This document shows, piece by piece, positions 8,106-16,738 of a stretch of 64,000 nt of DNA; the stretch's first letter is position 1, and every line of letters starts with the position of its first letter. The DNA is from Rhodopseudomonas palustris (lineage in GTDB: Bacteria; Pseudomonadota; Alphaproteobacteria; Rhizobiales; Xanthobacteraceae). The stretch covers positions 2,666,001 to 2,730,000 of the forward strand of contig NZ_CP058907.1 of NCBI RefSeq assembly GCF_013415845.1, in the 5' to 3' direction. Below the pieces are notes generated by a model. That model was not told the origin of the DNA and made no database searches. It worked only from the letters and a program-made list of their open reading frames with translations. Both the position numbers and the translations under genes were made by a program.

Positions 8106-9277
8106 TGTTCAGCCCGGAGACATAGTCGACACGTGTTCGGAGACATGACCGACACCTTTTCCGCCGTCAAGTCGATGGTGGCGACTTGGTGGGCGGCGAA
8201 GAACACGCCGTATTTGCCGTCGGTGGAGAGCGGCCTGATGGCCAAGCGCTCTCCGGCGAAGGCTTGCGGCACCTTCCACAAACGACCTTTGAAGCTGACA
8301 TAGGCCTTGGTTTTCGGGACGGAGCGGACGATGTCGCGCTCATCGTATTCTGGAGCCGGCAGGCGGTCCGGCAGAGAACGCCGGCTCGGTTGGTAGCGAT
8401 CAGCAGGCACCAGCTGGCCTAGCGACTCGTGAGGGCGCTCGAAGTTGTACACCTCGCGCCAGGAGTCGAAGGCACGTTGCGCCTCGGCGAGGTCGCGCAA
8501 GGGCCGCAGCGCAAACACCTCGTCGTCCAGCGTGCGATGGAAGCGCTCGTTCTTGCCGCGGCTCTGCGGGTGATAGGGACGGCTGCGGATCACGCTGATG
8601 CCGAGCTTGAGCAGCCACACCGAAAACCACGTCCAGCGCTCGCCGGAACTATCCGACCACGGCGAGCCGTTGTCGACGAAGATCGTGTCGGGCAAGCCGT
8701 AGTGCCGGAACGTCGTTTGCAGCCTGTCCTGCACGGTTTCGCCGCGCTGATCGGCGCAAGCCTGGAGGCACAGATCGTAGCGTGAGTGATCGTCCACCAC
8801 GGTCAGCGGATGGCAGCGGACGTCGTTGCCGAGCCGAACCCAGCCTTTGAAGTCCATCTGCCAAAGCATGTTCGGTGCCGGCATCTCGAACCGCAGCGTC
8901 GCCGGTGGACCGCCGGCGGCAGGCTTGATCCGGCCGTGCCGGCGCAGGATCTCGTGGATCGTCGACACCGCCGGAGCGCTGTGTCCGGACCGCTTCATCG
9001 AGCTAGCGATCTTGCGCGCCCCCCACGCTGGATGCGCATCGCGAACCGCCAGCACCTGTGCCTCGCACGCCGCCGAGGTTTGCCGCGGGCTTTCGTGCGG
9101 CCGCCGCGATAGGTCGACGACATCACCTCCGGCCGCGCATCGCTCCAACCATTTGTAGCCGGTCGTCCAATGAATGCCGAACCGCCGGCACAACTCCCGC
9201 CGGTTCGCTCCCTCCTGCATCGCAAGCCGGACGAACTCTCGTCTCTGATCCACCGCCGACACCTCACGCCAGGGCAT
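8075..9277 (-). CDS. IS481-family DDE transposase
   Basis: The protein is 400 residues from the MPWREVSAVDQRREFV start, the usual start of this family; an in-frame ATG five codons earlier exists. An N-terminal helix-turn-helix (ELCRRFGIHWTTGYKWLER) is followed by an rve integrase core. The catalytic acidic residues are visible in LWQMDFKGW, TIFVDNGSPW and SRGKNERFHRTLDDE. It would cut and join the inverted repeats of the element. The stop codon is not inside the element: the last nine residues (LIRRSISQA) and the TGA come from the flanking repeat DNA, so the C-terminus depends on the insertion site. No frameshift or internal stop is seen. Confidence 0.93.
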   Translation of the reverse strand: MPWREVSAVDQRREFVRLAMQEGANRRELCRRFGIHWTTGYKWLERCAAGGDVVDLSRRPHESPRQTSAACEAQVLAVRDAHPAWGARKIASSMKRSGHSAPAVSTIHEILRRHGRIKPAAGGPPATLRFEMPAPNMLWQMDFKGWVRLGNDVRCHPLTVVDDHSRYDLCLQACADQRGETVQDRLQTTFRHYGLPDTIFVDNGSPWSDSSGERWTWFSVWLLKLGISVIRSRPYHPQSRGKNERFHRTLDDEVFALRPLRDLAEAQRAFDSWREVYNFERPHESLGQLVPADRYQPSRRSLPDRLPAPEYDERDIVRSVPKTKAYVSFKGRLWKVPQAFAGERLAIRPLSTDGKYGVFFAAHQVATIDLTAEKVSVMSPNTCRLCLRAEHLIRRSISQA

Positions 9278-9365
9278 GGACTTGGCCTCCAACCGCCAAA
9301 TCCAGCCACTATGATGCGTCGACTATGTCTCCGAACACCCGTAGGTCATGTCTCCGGGCTGAACA
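8106..9365 (-). mobile_element. IS481-family insertion sequence, 1,260 bp
   Basis: The ends are inverted repeats starting TGTTCAGCCCGGAGACAT (left 8106-8155, right 9316-9365). Each end contains a second GTGTTCGGAGACAT unit about 28 bases inside. A 5-base direct repeat TCAAA flanks it (8101-8105 and 9366-9370), the expected target duplication. One DDE transposase gene fills the element on the minus strand. Both ends and the target duplication are intact, so the insertion looks recent and may still be active. Confidence 0.92.
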
Positions 9366-9370
9366 TCAAA

Positions 9371-9383
9371 TCCGGCGATGACG
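9371..9383. repeat. Right part of the split palindromic repeat family 2
   Basis: TCCGGCGATGACG completes the palindrome begun at 8045 once the insertion sequence and one copy of its TCAAA target duplication are removed. Confidence 0.65.
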
Positions 9384-9421
9384 ATAGGTGAAGTGGATAC
9401 GCTCGAGTATCGAACCAGCTC

Positions 9422-9712
9422 TCAGGTGCAAATCTCGCCCTGGATGATCATTTCCCGGAACAGCTCGACCGCTTTGGGATTCAGCGCGCCTTCTTCGGGG
9501 AGCACCAGCGGCAGGTCGGGCGGGGCGAGGATGGCGAACTGGCGGCCCCATTCGTAAACCCAGGCGAGGCCGTCCTGAAACATCACCTCGTCGTCGTAGC
9601 GCGGGGTGCGGCCCGAGCGGGCTTCGGCGAAGCCGCGGCGGAAGGTGGTGTTCCAGACGATCTCGTCCAGCGGAGCTTGGAAGGTCTCGGCCTGAGGGCG
9701 CACGTCGGTCAT
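9422..9712 (-). CDS. Conserved hypothetical protein, 96 residues
   Basis: The 96-residue product starts MTDVRPQAETFQAPLDEIVW. It is soluble, without signal or membrane segments, and has an acidic middle (RYDDEVMFQDGLAWVYEWGR). I do not recognise the family. Coding is supported by codon-position G+C bias and an uninterrupted frame. It lies between the insertion sequence and the FUSC gene and is read in the same direction as both. Its stop is close to the right end of the split palindromic repeat. Confidence 0.6.
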   Translation of the reverse strand: MTDVRPQAETFQAPLDEIVWNTTFRRGFAEARSGRTPRYDDEVMFQDGLAWVYEWGRQFAILAPPDLPLVLPEEGALNPKAVELFREMIIQGEICT

Positions 9713-9796
9713 GGCTCAAATCCGGCGATACATCCTGAAGAAACTGAGGAAGGGTATTATTCCACGGCTCGGCCGGGGCAAAACCCTGACTTTCGG

Positions 9797-10915
9797 TCAA
9801 TCGCCCCGGTCGTGTTTGGCAGGGATCAGATAGGCCGGGATCAGCCGGCGGATCAAGCCGGCCGTGACGTGCCGGAAGCCCGGATGGTGCAGGCAGACGC
9901 CGCCGACCAGGCCGACCACGCAGCCGACCACGGTATCGATAAACCGCGCCTCGATGATCTGGTGCACCGGCTCCTGGCCGAGCGTGGCGGCATCGGCGAG
10001 GAAGATGGTGAGCGGGGTGATGAAGATCACCGCAAAGCCGTAGTGCCGGATCACGGCCGTCTCGATCACGAAGCTCAGCGCAATCACCGCGAATGCGATG
10101 CTCCATTTCTCCAGAGGTAGCGCCAGCAGCACGGCGGCGAGGCCGAGTCCGATTGCAGTGCCGAGCAGACGGTGCAGGTGCCGATTCCAGATTGCGCGCA
10201 CCGACAGGCCCTGGATCACCGCGAGACAGCTCACCGGCACCCAATACGGCCGTTCGAGCTGCAGCGCCTGGGCCAGTGCCAGCGCGCCGCCGACGAACAC
10301 GCCGATTACCACCGCGTCGAGCACGACGTGTTCGAAATCATCGGTTGCCAGCGGCGGCACCGGGAGCGGATCGCGGATCCGTAGCACCACCACCGAATAG
10401 ATCATCGCGATCAGGGTGGCGAGCAGGCTGCCGAGTACGAACAGTCCCGCCTTCAGCGGCAACTGCATCAGATCGCCCGGCGTATAGGCGGCAATCGCGG
10501 CGGCCATCACGAAGAACATGCTGCCGGGCGGCCCGACCCGATAGAACCGGCACAGCATCGTCACCAGGATCGCCGTGAAGGTGATCGCCGGCACCAGCAG
10601 CCACGGCAACAGATGCACCACCAGACCGAGCGTGTAGCAGGCGGCGTAGCCGAATCCGGCTGCCATCATCGACACCATGCGATGGTGCAGCGGCGTGCGC
10701 GGCAGATACAGGAACGCCATGCCGCCGAGCGACGAGATCAGGCCGTAGTCGAGGTGATCGAAATACGCGCCGATCAGCATCGGCACGCCCGCGGCCAGTG
10801 CCGCGGAGAACGGCATCTGCCACGGCCGGTCGCTCGGATTGAAGGTGACGAGCTCGCGCCACTCTTCGTGCGCCAGCGCCTTGATTCGGTGCCACGTCCA
10901 GTGATGTCGCATCAT
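9797..10915 (-). CDS. FUSC-family inner-membrane protein
   Basis: The protein is 372 residues with about ten predicted membrane segments in two blocks, for example AALAAGVPMLIGAYF, FGYAACYTLGLVVHLLPWLL, VVIGVFVGGALALAQAL and LLGTAIGLGLAAVLLALP. The second block carries the FUSC-like signature (YWVPVSCLAVIQG, then the arginine- and histidine-rich IWNRHLHRLLGTAIG). FUSC proteins (fusaric-acid resistance, aromatic acid efflux, YccS-like) are thought to export aromatic or other organic acids. No membrane-fusion or outer-membrane partner is adjacent, so the substrate is unknown. The next gene upstream on the same strand is the lytic transglycosylase, 17 bases away, suggesting co-transcription. Confidence 0.8.
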   Translation of the reverse strand: MMRHHWTWHRIKALAHEEWRELVTFNPSDRPWQMPFSAALAAGVPMLIGAYFDHLDYGLISSLGGMAFLYLPRTPLHHRMVSMMAAGFGYAACYTLGLVVHLLPWLLVPAITFTAILVTMLCRFYRVGPPGSMFFVMAAAIAAYTPGDLMQLPLKAGLFVLGSLLATLIAMIYSVVVLRIRDPLPVPPLATDDFEHVVLDAVVIGVFVGGALALAQALQLERPYWVPVSCLAVIQGLSVRAIWNRHLHRLLGTAIGLGLAAVLLALPLEKWSIAFAVIALSFVIETAVIRHYGFAVIFITPLTIFLADAATLGQEPVHQIIEARFIDTVVGCVVGLVGGVCLHHPGFRHVTAGLIRRLIPAYLIPAKHDRGD

Positions 10916-10932
10916 CGAAAAGCCTGCGGCCT

Positions 10933-12162
10933 CTATCCACCCTGCCGCAGTCGCGCCAGCACCTTCAGTCCGCCATAGCCGTCGGCAGGCCGAAGGCCGG
11001 ATTTGATTTGGAAGTCCCGGATCGCCTTCATGGTGTCGTTGCCGACCCGGCCGTCAGTGCCGCCGGTGTCGAAGCCGGCGGTTGTCAGCCGCGTCTGCAT
11101 CTCCTGCACCTCGGCGAGCGTCAGCGCGCGCTCCGATCCGGGGAACGGATGGATGAACGGGCTGCCGCCGAGAATGCGATCACCGAGATGGCAGATCGCC
11201 AGCGCGTAGTTCATCGACGGGTTGTAGCTCTTCACCGCGTAGAAATTCGGCCCGATCAGGAATTTCGGACCTCCGTCGACCGGCACCCACATGGTTGCGC
11301 TGGCCGAGGAAACAGGAAACGGCTGGCCGTCGGCGCGCGAGACTCCGGAGCGCGACCATGCCAGATAGCTGCGGCTGCCGCTGACCGCGCCGCCGGGGCC
11401 TTCGACCTCGTAGCCCCAATGCTCGCCGCGGTGATAGTTGCCGCGCCGGACCAGATACTTCGCAGTCGATCCGAGCGCGTCGTCGGGCCGGCCGAACGGC
11501 GATACCCGTCCGTCGCCGTCATAGTCGATGCCGACGTTCAGCCACACCTCGGGCATCCATTGGCTGTGGCCCATCGCGCCGGCCCAGGAGCCGTGCATTT
11601 CCTCCGGCGTCGACCAGCCCTTGTCGACGATCCGCAGCGCGTTGATCAGCTCGGTCTCCCAATACGGACGCCGCCGCGGCTCGCGCCAGGCCAGCGCTGC
11701 GAGGGAGGGGAAGACCGGCCGCATATGGTTCTGCTGCACCAGCGGATCGCCATAGGCGCTCTCCACGCCCCACAGCGCCAGCAGCGTGCCGCGCTCGACG
11801 CCGAAGTCGCGCTCGATCCGGGCGAACAGCGCTTCGTTCTTGCGCAGCGCCTCGCGGCCGGCGGTGATCCGCCAGTCCGACACCCGACGGTTGATGTACT
11901 GCCAGAGCTGCTCGTTGAATTCCGGCTGCTTCTGGAAGTTCTTGAACACGCTCATGTCGGGTTCGAGCGATCCCATCACCCGATCCCAGGTGCGGGGCGA
12001 GACGCCCTTGGCGAGCGCCTTCGCCCGGAACGCGTCGCGCCATTCATCGAAGCCGGCTGGCGCGGCGGCGGAAGCTGCGGCCGGCAGCATCACGGCGGCG
12101 CCGACGGCCGTCTGCAGCAGGCGGCGACGGGTGAGAGAGGTTGGGGAATCGCGATCGACCAT
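10933..12162 (-). CDS. Tat-exported lytic murein transglycosylase (MltB-like) with peptidoglycan-binding domain
   Basis: The protein is 409 residues from the ATG at 12162. This start gives a twin-arginine signal (TRRRLLQTAVGAAVMLPAAA); the frame is open further upstream but that part lacks the signal at its N-terminus. The SLT_2 domain spans about residues 38-330 with the catalytic glutamate at about 134 in WGVESAYGDP, and MGHSQWMPEVWLN follows. The last 60 residues form a peptidoglycan-binding domain (EVQEMQTRLTTAGFDTGG, VGNDTMKAIRDFQ). It cleaves glycan strands with formation of 1,6-anhydromuramic acid in the periplasm. It lacks a lipobox, so it is probably soluble, unlike E. coli MltB. Confidence 0.9.
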   Translation of the reverse strand: MVDRDSPTSLTRRRLLQTAVGAAVMLPAAASAAAPAGFDEWRDAFRAKALAKGVSPRTWDRVMGSLEPDMSVFKNFQKQPEFNEQLWQYINRRVSDWRITAGREALRKNEALFARIERDFGVERGTLLALWGVESAYGDPLVQQNHMRPVFPSLAALAWREPRRRPYWETELINALRIVDKGWSTPEEMHGSWAGAMGHSQWMPEVWLNVGIDYDGDGRVSPFGRPDDALGSTAKYLVRRGNYHRGEHWGYEVEGPGGAVSGSRSYLAWSRSGVSRADGQPFPVSSASATMWVPVDGGPKFLIGPNFYAVKSYNPSMNYALAICHLGDRILGGSPFIHPFPGSERALTLAEVQEMQTRLTTAGFDTGGTDGRVGNDTMKAIRDFQIKSGLRPADGYGGLKVLARLRQGG

Positions 12163-12384
12163 AGCCGGCAGTGTAGCGGCATTGCGGGCGTCCCCAAAGC
12201 TGCTGCGGCTCGATAGCAGCTGCGCAAGCAGGGCGGCGATTGTTCCACCAAGCTGCAGCGACACGATGTCTCCGCCTGTGCCCTTGTACCGCCGCGCTTT
12301 GCGCCCAACTGGTGCCACCGACCCGCCTTCCGCAGCCCCGAAGATTCGAGGCGCGATAAAGCCGACAGCCAATGAGGAGTTGAG

Positions 12385-13365
12385 GTGGACCGCGAATCCG
12401 AGATCGGGCCGGACCTCGAGGAAGCTGCGCCCAGCGATGGCTCCGACCTGGGCAGTGCCATTCCCCAGGCGGCGCTGACGCGCCGGCTGCTGATGGTGAT
12501 CAATCGCGGCAGCCGCTCGGGCAGCCAGGCTGTCGGTCTGGCCGGATCCAAGCTCAGCGCCGCGGGCTTCGACCTGGTGGTTTCAGCACCCTCCAGTCGC
12601 CACGAGGTCGCGCCCTGGATCGAAGCCCATGCCGAGGGCGCCGCAGCGGTGGTGATCGCCGGTGGCGACGGCACGCTCAACGCCGCCGCGCCGGCGCTGA
12701 TGAAGACCGGGCTTCCGCTCGGCGTCATTCCGGCCGGCACCGCCAACGATCTGGCGCGGACGCTCGGCCTGCCGCTCGACATGGAAGCCGCCGCGGACGT
12801 GATCGCGGCCGGTCACCGCAAGATCATCGATCTCGGCGACGTCAACGGCCACAAGTTCTTCAACGTCGCCAGCGTCGGGCTGAGCACGGATCTGGCGCGT
12901 GAGCTCAGCGGCGAAAGCAAGCGCAGGTTCGGCCGCCTCAGCTACGCGCTCACCGCCGTGAAGGTGCTCAGCAAGGCGCGGCCGTTCCACGCCGTGATCG
13001 TGTCGGGTGAGGAGCAGGTGCGGGTGAAGACGATGCAGGTTGCGGTCGGTAACGGCCGCTACTACGGCGGCGGCATGGCGGTCGAGCACACCGCCGAAAT
13101 CGATGACGGGCAGTTCGATCTGTATTCGCTGGAATTCGCGCAGGTGTGGAAGCTGCTCGCGGTCGCTTACGATTTTCGCAAGGGCCGCCATGGCCTGTGG
13201 CGCGAGGTGCGGGCGGCCCGCGGTACTTCGTTCGAAATCCGCACGCGCAAGCCACGTCCGGTCAATGCCGATGGCGAGCTGGTGACCTTCACGCCGGCTC
13301 GGTTCGAGTTGCTTCGTGAGGCCGTCAGCGTGTTCGTGCCGAAAGATCCGGCGCCGCGCGGCTGA
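12385..13365 (+). CDS. Diacylglycerol/lipid kinase (YegS/DgkB type)
   Basis: The protein is 326 residues with a DAGK catalytic domain: VINRGSRSG near residue 40, the nucleotide loop VIAGGDGTLNAAAPAL and IPAGTANDLARTLGLP. The C-terminal sandwich domain contains GNGRYYGGGM and the VNADGELV motif. The family phosphorylates diacylglycerol or related lipids with ATP at the inner membrane face. The first 30 residues are acidic and poorly conserved, so a later start is possible. It is divergent from the lytic transglycosylase and convergent with efp, with a shared terminator. Confidence 0.88.
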   Translation: MDRESEIGPDLEEAAPSDGSDLGSAIPQAALTRRLLMVINRGSRSGSQAVGLAGSKLSAAGFDLVVSAPSSRHEVAPWIEAHAEGAAAVVIAGGDGTLNAAAPALMKTGLPLGVIPAGTANDLARTLGLPLDMEAAADVIAAGHRKIIDLGDVNGHKFFNVASVGLSTDLARELSGESKRRFGRLSYALTAVKVLSKARPFHAVIVSGEEQVRVKTMQVAVGNGRYYGGGMAVEHTAEIDDGQFDLYSLEFAQVWKLLAVAYDFRKGRHGLWREVRAARGTSFEIRTRKPRPVNADGELVTFTPARFELLREAVSVFVPKDPAPRG

Positions 13366-13388
13366 ACGGCTTCCACGCCATGCCCACG

Positions 13389-13417
13389 AAAAAGCCCGCC
13401 GGGATGCGGCGGGCTTT
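13389..13417. terminator. Bidirectional terminator between the lipid kinase and efp
   Basis: AAAAAGCCCGCC and GGCGGGCTTT form a G+C-rich hairpin with A/T runs on both sides. It sits between two convergent genes and can stop both transcripts. Confidence 0.85.
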
Positions 13418-13443
13418 GCGGGAGTCAGCAGGGCTGACTGCGA

Positions 13444-14010
13444 TTAGTCCTTGGCGCGTTCGACGTAGGAGCCATCTTCGGTCAGCACGACGATGCGGGT
13501 GCCGGTGCCGATGTGCGGCGGGACCTGGGTGCGGACGCCGTTCGACAGCACCGCCGGCTTGTACGACGACGACGCCGTCTGGCCCTTGGTCACCGGCTCG
13601 GTGTCGACGACTTCGAGCGTGGCGCGTTGGGGCAGGGTGATCGCAACCGCGGTGGTGTCGTGCATCGACAGCTTCACCACCATGCCTTCCTGCAGGTAAG
13701 GCGCAGCCGAGCCGACGACGTCTTTGGTGACCTGGACCTGATCGTAGGATTCCGGCTCCATGAAGTGGAAGCCTTCGCCGTCTTCGTACAGGAAGCTGTA
13801 ATTGCGCTCTTCGATGGTGACCTTCTCGACCTGGTCGGTGGTCTTGTAGCGCTCCGAGATCTTCACGCCGTCGCTGATTCGGCGCATTTCGATCTGGCTG
13901 ACGGGCGTGCCCTTGCCGGGATGGATGTTTTCGGCAGACAGGACGACGTAAAGCTTCCCATCTTGCTCGAGGACGTTGCCCTTGCGAATAGAACTGGCGA
14001 TGACTCTCAA
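13444..14010 (-). CDS. efp: Translation elongation factor EF-P
   Basis: The protein is 188 residues, the standard EF-P length, with KOW-like, central OB and C-terminal OB domains. EF-P rescues ribosomes stalled at polyproline. The loop that reaches the peptidyl-transferase centre reads HPGKGTP with the modifiable lysine at residue 33, the position that EpmA decorates with beta-lysine. Other family segments include [19 protein letters not shown] and GTRIVV. It is divergent from epmA across 137 bases, so modifier and target lie side by side. It ends at the bidirectional terminator shared with the lipid kinase. Confidence 0.95.
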   Translation of the reverse strand: MRVIASSIRKGNVLEQDGKLYVVLSAENIHPGKGTPVSQIEMRRISDGVKISERYKTTDQVEKVTIEERNYSFLYEDGEGFHFMEPESYDQVQVTKDVVGSAAPYLQEGMVVKLSMHDTTAVAITLPQRATLEVVDTEPVTKGQTASSSYKPAVLSNGVRTQVPPHIGTGTRIVVLTEDGSYVERAKD

Positions 14011-14147
14011 AGGAATGTTTCCTGTCGTTCAGGTCCGGGCCCGATCCGGGCGTTGGTATCCCGAGGCCGAAACGGTTTCGGGGCGCAACATACTGATTTG
14101 TGGCGCTGATGCCAGTGTTTTGCGTGGCCGGATGGGGGCGACTTGAG

Positions 14148-15203
14148 ATGGAGGCGACAAGCCAACCGTCGCCCTGGTGGAACAGGGATAGGTATCTGGA
14201 CCGTCAGCCGTTTTTGCGCGCGCGGGGGAGCGTGACCAGGGCCGTGCGGGCCTGGTTCGAGGCGGCGGGATTTACCGAGGTCGAGACCGCGATCCTGCAG
14301 ATCTCCCCCGGCAACGAGACCCATCTGCACGCCCCGCGCACCGAACTGTTGGGACCGGATGGCGAGCGGCGCATCCGATACCTGCGGACCTCGCCGGAGT
14401 TCGCCTGCAAGAAGCTGTTGGCGGCCGGCGAGACGCGAATCTTCGAGCTTGCCCGGGTGTTTCGCGACCGCGAGCGCGGCCGGGTGCATCTGCCGGAGTT
14501 CACCATGCTGGAGTGGTATCGCGCCGAGGCGCCGTACCAGCAGGTGATCGACGACTGCATCGCGCTGGTCCGCGTGGCGGCCGAGGCGACCGGCATCGCG
14601 ACGTTTTCGTTCAAAGGTCGGCGCGCCGATCCGCAGGCCGAGCCGGAGCGATTGACGGTGGCCGAGGCGTTCGTTCGCTTTGCCGGCATCGATCTCCTTG
14701 CCACGATTGCCAAAGGTGAGGGGGATCGCACGGCGCTGGCCAACGCGGCCGCTGCATGCGTGCGGATCGCCGAGGACGACACCTGGTCCGATATCTTCAG
14801 CAAGGTGCTGGTCGAGCATGTCGAGCCGCGGCTCGGCGATGGACGGCTGACGGTGCTCAGTGAGTATCCGGCGCCGGAAGCGGCGCTCGCCCGCACCAAA
14901 CCCGACGATCCGCGGGTCGCCGAACGGTTCGAGCTGTATGCCTGCGGCGTCGAACTCGCCAATGGCTTCGGCGAACTCACCAACGCCGCAGAGCAGCGTG
15001 AGCGCTTCATGGCCGCGATGGACGAGAAGGAGCGGCGCTACGGTGAGCGCTATCCGCTCGACGAGGCGTTTCTCGCGGCAGTCGGCGAAATGCCGGAGGC
15101 CAGCGGCGTCGCGCTCGGCTTCGACCGCCTGGTGATGCTGGCGGCCGGCGCAACCACGATCGATCAGGTGGTGTGGACGCCGCCGGCAGGCGAGGACGCA
15201 TGA
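14148..15203 (+). CDS. epmA: EF-P lysine ligase (EF-P--(R)-beta-lysine ligase, GenX/PoxA)
   Basis: The protein is 351 residues from the ATG at 14148. It is a class II lysyl-tRNA synthetase core without the N-terminal anticodon-binding domain, as expected for EpmA. Class II motifs are visible: LRTSPEFACKKLL, the motif 2 region FELARVFRDRERGRVHLPEF, YACGVELANGFGELTNA and motif 3 GVALGFDRLVML. It attaches (R)-beta-lysine to the conserved lysine of EF-P. The stop codon overlaps the epmB start by four bases (ATGA), so the two modifiers are translationally coupled. An in-frame ATG 48 bases upstream is less likely because the chosen start resembles the family's N-terminus. Confidence 0.92.
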   Translation: MEATSQPSPWWNRDRYLDRQPFLRARGSVTRAVRAWFEAAGFTEVETAILQISPGNETHLHAPRTELLGPDGERRIRYLRTSPEFACKKLLAAGETRIFELARVFRDRERGRVHLPEFTMLEWYRAEAPYQQVIDDCIALVRVAAEATGIATFSFKGRRADPQAEPERLTVAEAFVRFAGIDLLATIAKGEGDRTALANAAAACVRIAEDDTWSDIFSKVLVEHVEPRLGDGRLTVLSEYPAPEAALARTKPDDPRVAERFELYACGVELANGFGELTNAAEQRERFMAAMDEKERRYGERYPLDEAFLAAVGEMPEASGVALGFDRLVMLAAGATTIDQVVWTPPAGEDA

Positions 15204-16291
15204 CCAAGGTCACCCGATTGAATACGCCGGCCGCGGCGACGTTGCGTCAACCCGACGAACTGATCGCCGAGGGGCTGGCCGCGGCGGACGACCGCGCGAT
15301 GCTGAGCGAGGTCGCGGCACGCTACGCGATCGCGGTGACGCCGGCGGTTGCGGCGCTGATCGATCGAGCTGATCCTGACGATCCGATCGCGCGGCAATAC
15401 ATCCCGCGCGCCGAAGAGTTGTCGTCGCTCGCCTTCGAACGCGACGATCCGATCGGCGATGCCGCGCACGCGCCGGTCGAAGGCATCGTGCATCGTCACC
15501 GCGATCGCGTGCTGTTCAAGCCGGTGCATGTCTGCGCGGTGTATTGCCGGTTCTGCTTCCGCCGCGAGATGGTCGGCCCCGGCAAGGACAACGCGCTGTC
15601 GCGCGAAGCGACCGCTGCGGCGCTCGACTACATCCGCGCGCACGACGAGATCTGGGAAGTGATCTTCACCGGCGGCGATCCGCTGATGTTGTCACCGCGG
15701 CGGCTCAGCGAGATCATGGCCGAACTCGCCGCGATCGAGCACGTCAAGATCGTTCGCTTGCACACCCGTCTTCCGGTGGCCGATCCGGCGCGGATCACGC
15801 CGGATTTGGTGCGCGCGCTGCGGGCGCCGGGCAAGACCACATGGCTGGCGCTGCACGCCAACCACCCGCGCGAATTGACCGGCGATGCGCGTGCGGCGTG
15901 CGCGCGGATCGTCGACGCTGGGATTCCGATGGTCAGCCAGTCGGTGTTGCTGCGCGGCGTCAACGATGATGCGGCGACGCTGGAGGCGCTGATGCGCGCC
16001 TTCGTCGAATGCCGGATCAAGCCGTATTATCTGCACCATGGCGATCTGGCGCCGGGCACCGCGCATTTGCGCACCACGCTCGCCGAAGGTCAGGCCTTGA
16101 TGCGCGCGCTGCGCGGCAATGTGTCGGGACTCTGCCAGCCGGAGTATGTGCTCGACATTCCCGGCGGCTACGGCAAGGCGCCGGTTGGCCCCAATTATTT
16201 GTCGGACGCCGATGGAACCGGGCGGGATTCGCGCTATCGTGTCGCCGACTATTGCGGCGAGGTGCACCTGTATCCGCCGCTATCGGAATGA
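15200..16291 (+). CDS. epmB: EF-P beta-lysylation protein, lysine 2,3-aminomutase (YjeK)
   Basis: The protein is 363 residues, a radical-SAM enzyme. The iron-sulphur motif CX3CX2C is present as CAVYCRFC (Cys112, Cys116, Cys119), followed by the family segment WEVIFTGGDPLMLSPRRL and the PLP-binding lysine region near the C-terminus (PGGYGKAPVGPNYL). It converts (S)-alpha-lysine to (R)-beta-lysine, the substrate EpmA loads onto EF-P. The start overlaps the epmA stop. The length matches short EpmB proteins rather than the longer clostridial catabolic aminomutases, and the position next to epmA and efp supports the EF-P role. Confidence 0.93.
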   Translation: MTKVTRLNTPAAATLRQPDELIAEGLAAADDRAMLSEVAARYAIAVTPAVAALIDRADPDDPIARQYIPRAEELSSLAFERDDPIGDAAHAPVEGIVHRHRDRVLFKPVHVCAVYCRFCFRREMVGPGKDNALSREATAAALDYIRAHDEIWEVIFTGGDPLMLSPRRLSEIMAELAAIEHVKIVRLHTRLPVADPARITPDLVRALRAPGKTTWLALHANHPRELTGDARAACARIVDAGIPMVSQSVLLRGVNDDAATLEALMRAFVECRIKPYYLHHGDLAPGTAHLRTTLAEGQALMRALRGNVSGLCQPEYVLDIPGGYGKAPVGPNYLSDADGTGRDSRYRVADYCGEVHLYPPLSE

Positions 16292-16451
16292 GCGGCACTA
16301 GGATGTCGCTCGGAAGCCCGGCAACTGGGTCGGGCGTTGGTGCGTTGGTACTGGGTTGGGCGCGAGACCGCTGGCCGATGCAGACCGCCGCAACGCTGGA
16401 GCGCTCGCTGACCAGCGTCGCGGTGGCGGCTTGGATGGAAGGAGAGCTCCG

Positions 16452-16712
16452 ATGAAACCTGTGATGATCGCGGCCGCGATCCTGACCCTGAGCGGCAACG
16501 TGGTGTTGGCGCAATCCGGCTCAGGCAGTGGCACCGATGGCTCGACGACTTCTCCGGGAGCTTCGAGCAGCGGAGCCGACCTCAGGCAGGCGCCGGTCGG
16601 GCATCGGCAGCCGCGACGCGACGATACCCCGCCGGAGCAGAGGATCGACCAGATCGACCCGGCCGATGCGGCGCTCGACCGCAAGATCAAGAGCATCTGC
16701 CGCGGCTGCTGA
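16452..16712 (+). CDS. Small exported protein of unknown function
   Basis: The protein is 86 residues with a GGAGAG ribosome site 7 bases before the ATG. The N-terminus (MKPVMIAAAILTLSGNVVLA) is a plausible cleavable signal, with processing after VLA-QS. The mature part is low-complexity (glycine, serine, threonine), then basic and proline-rich, and ends with a conserved-looking tail (IDPADAALDRKIKSICRGC) containing two cysteines. I know no function. It follows epmB by 160 bases on the same strand and is convergent with the hdeD-like gene. Confidence 0.65.
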   Translation: MKPVMIAAAILTLSGNVVLAQSGSGSGTDGSTTSPGASSSGADLRQAPVGHRQPRRDDTPPEQRIDQIDPADAALDRKIKSICRGC

Positions 16713-16738
16713 CGCGAACCGCGGCAGACGTCGCGCGA

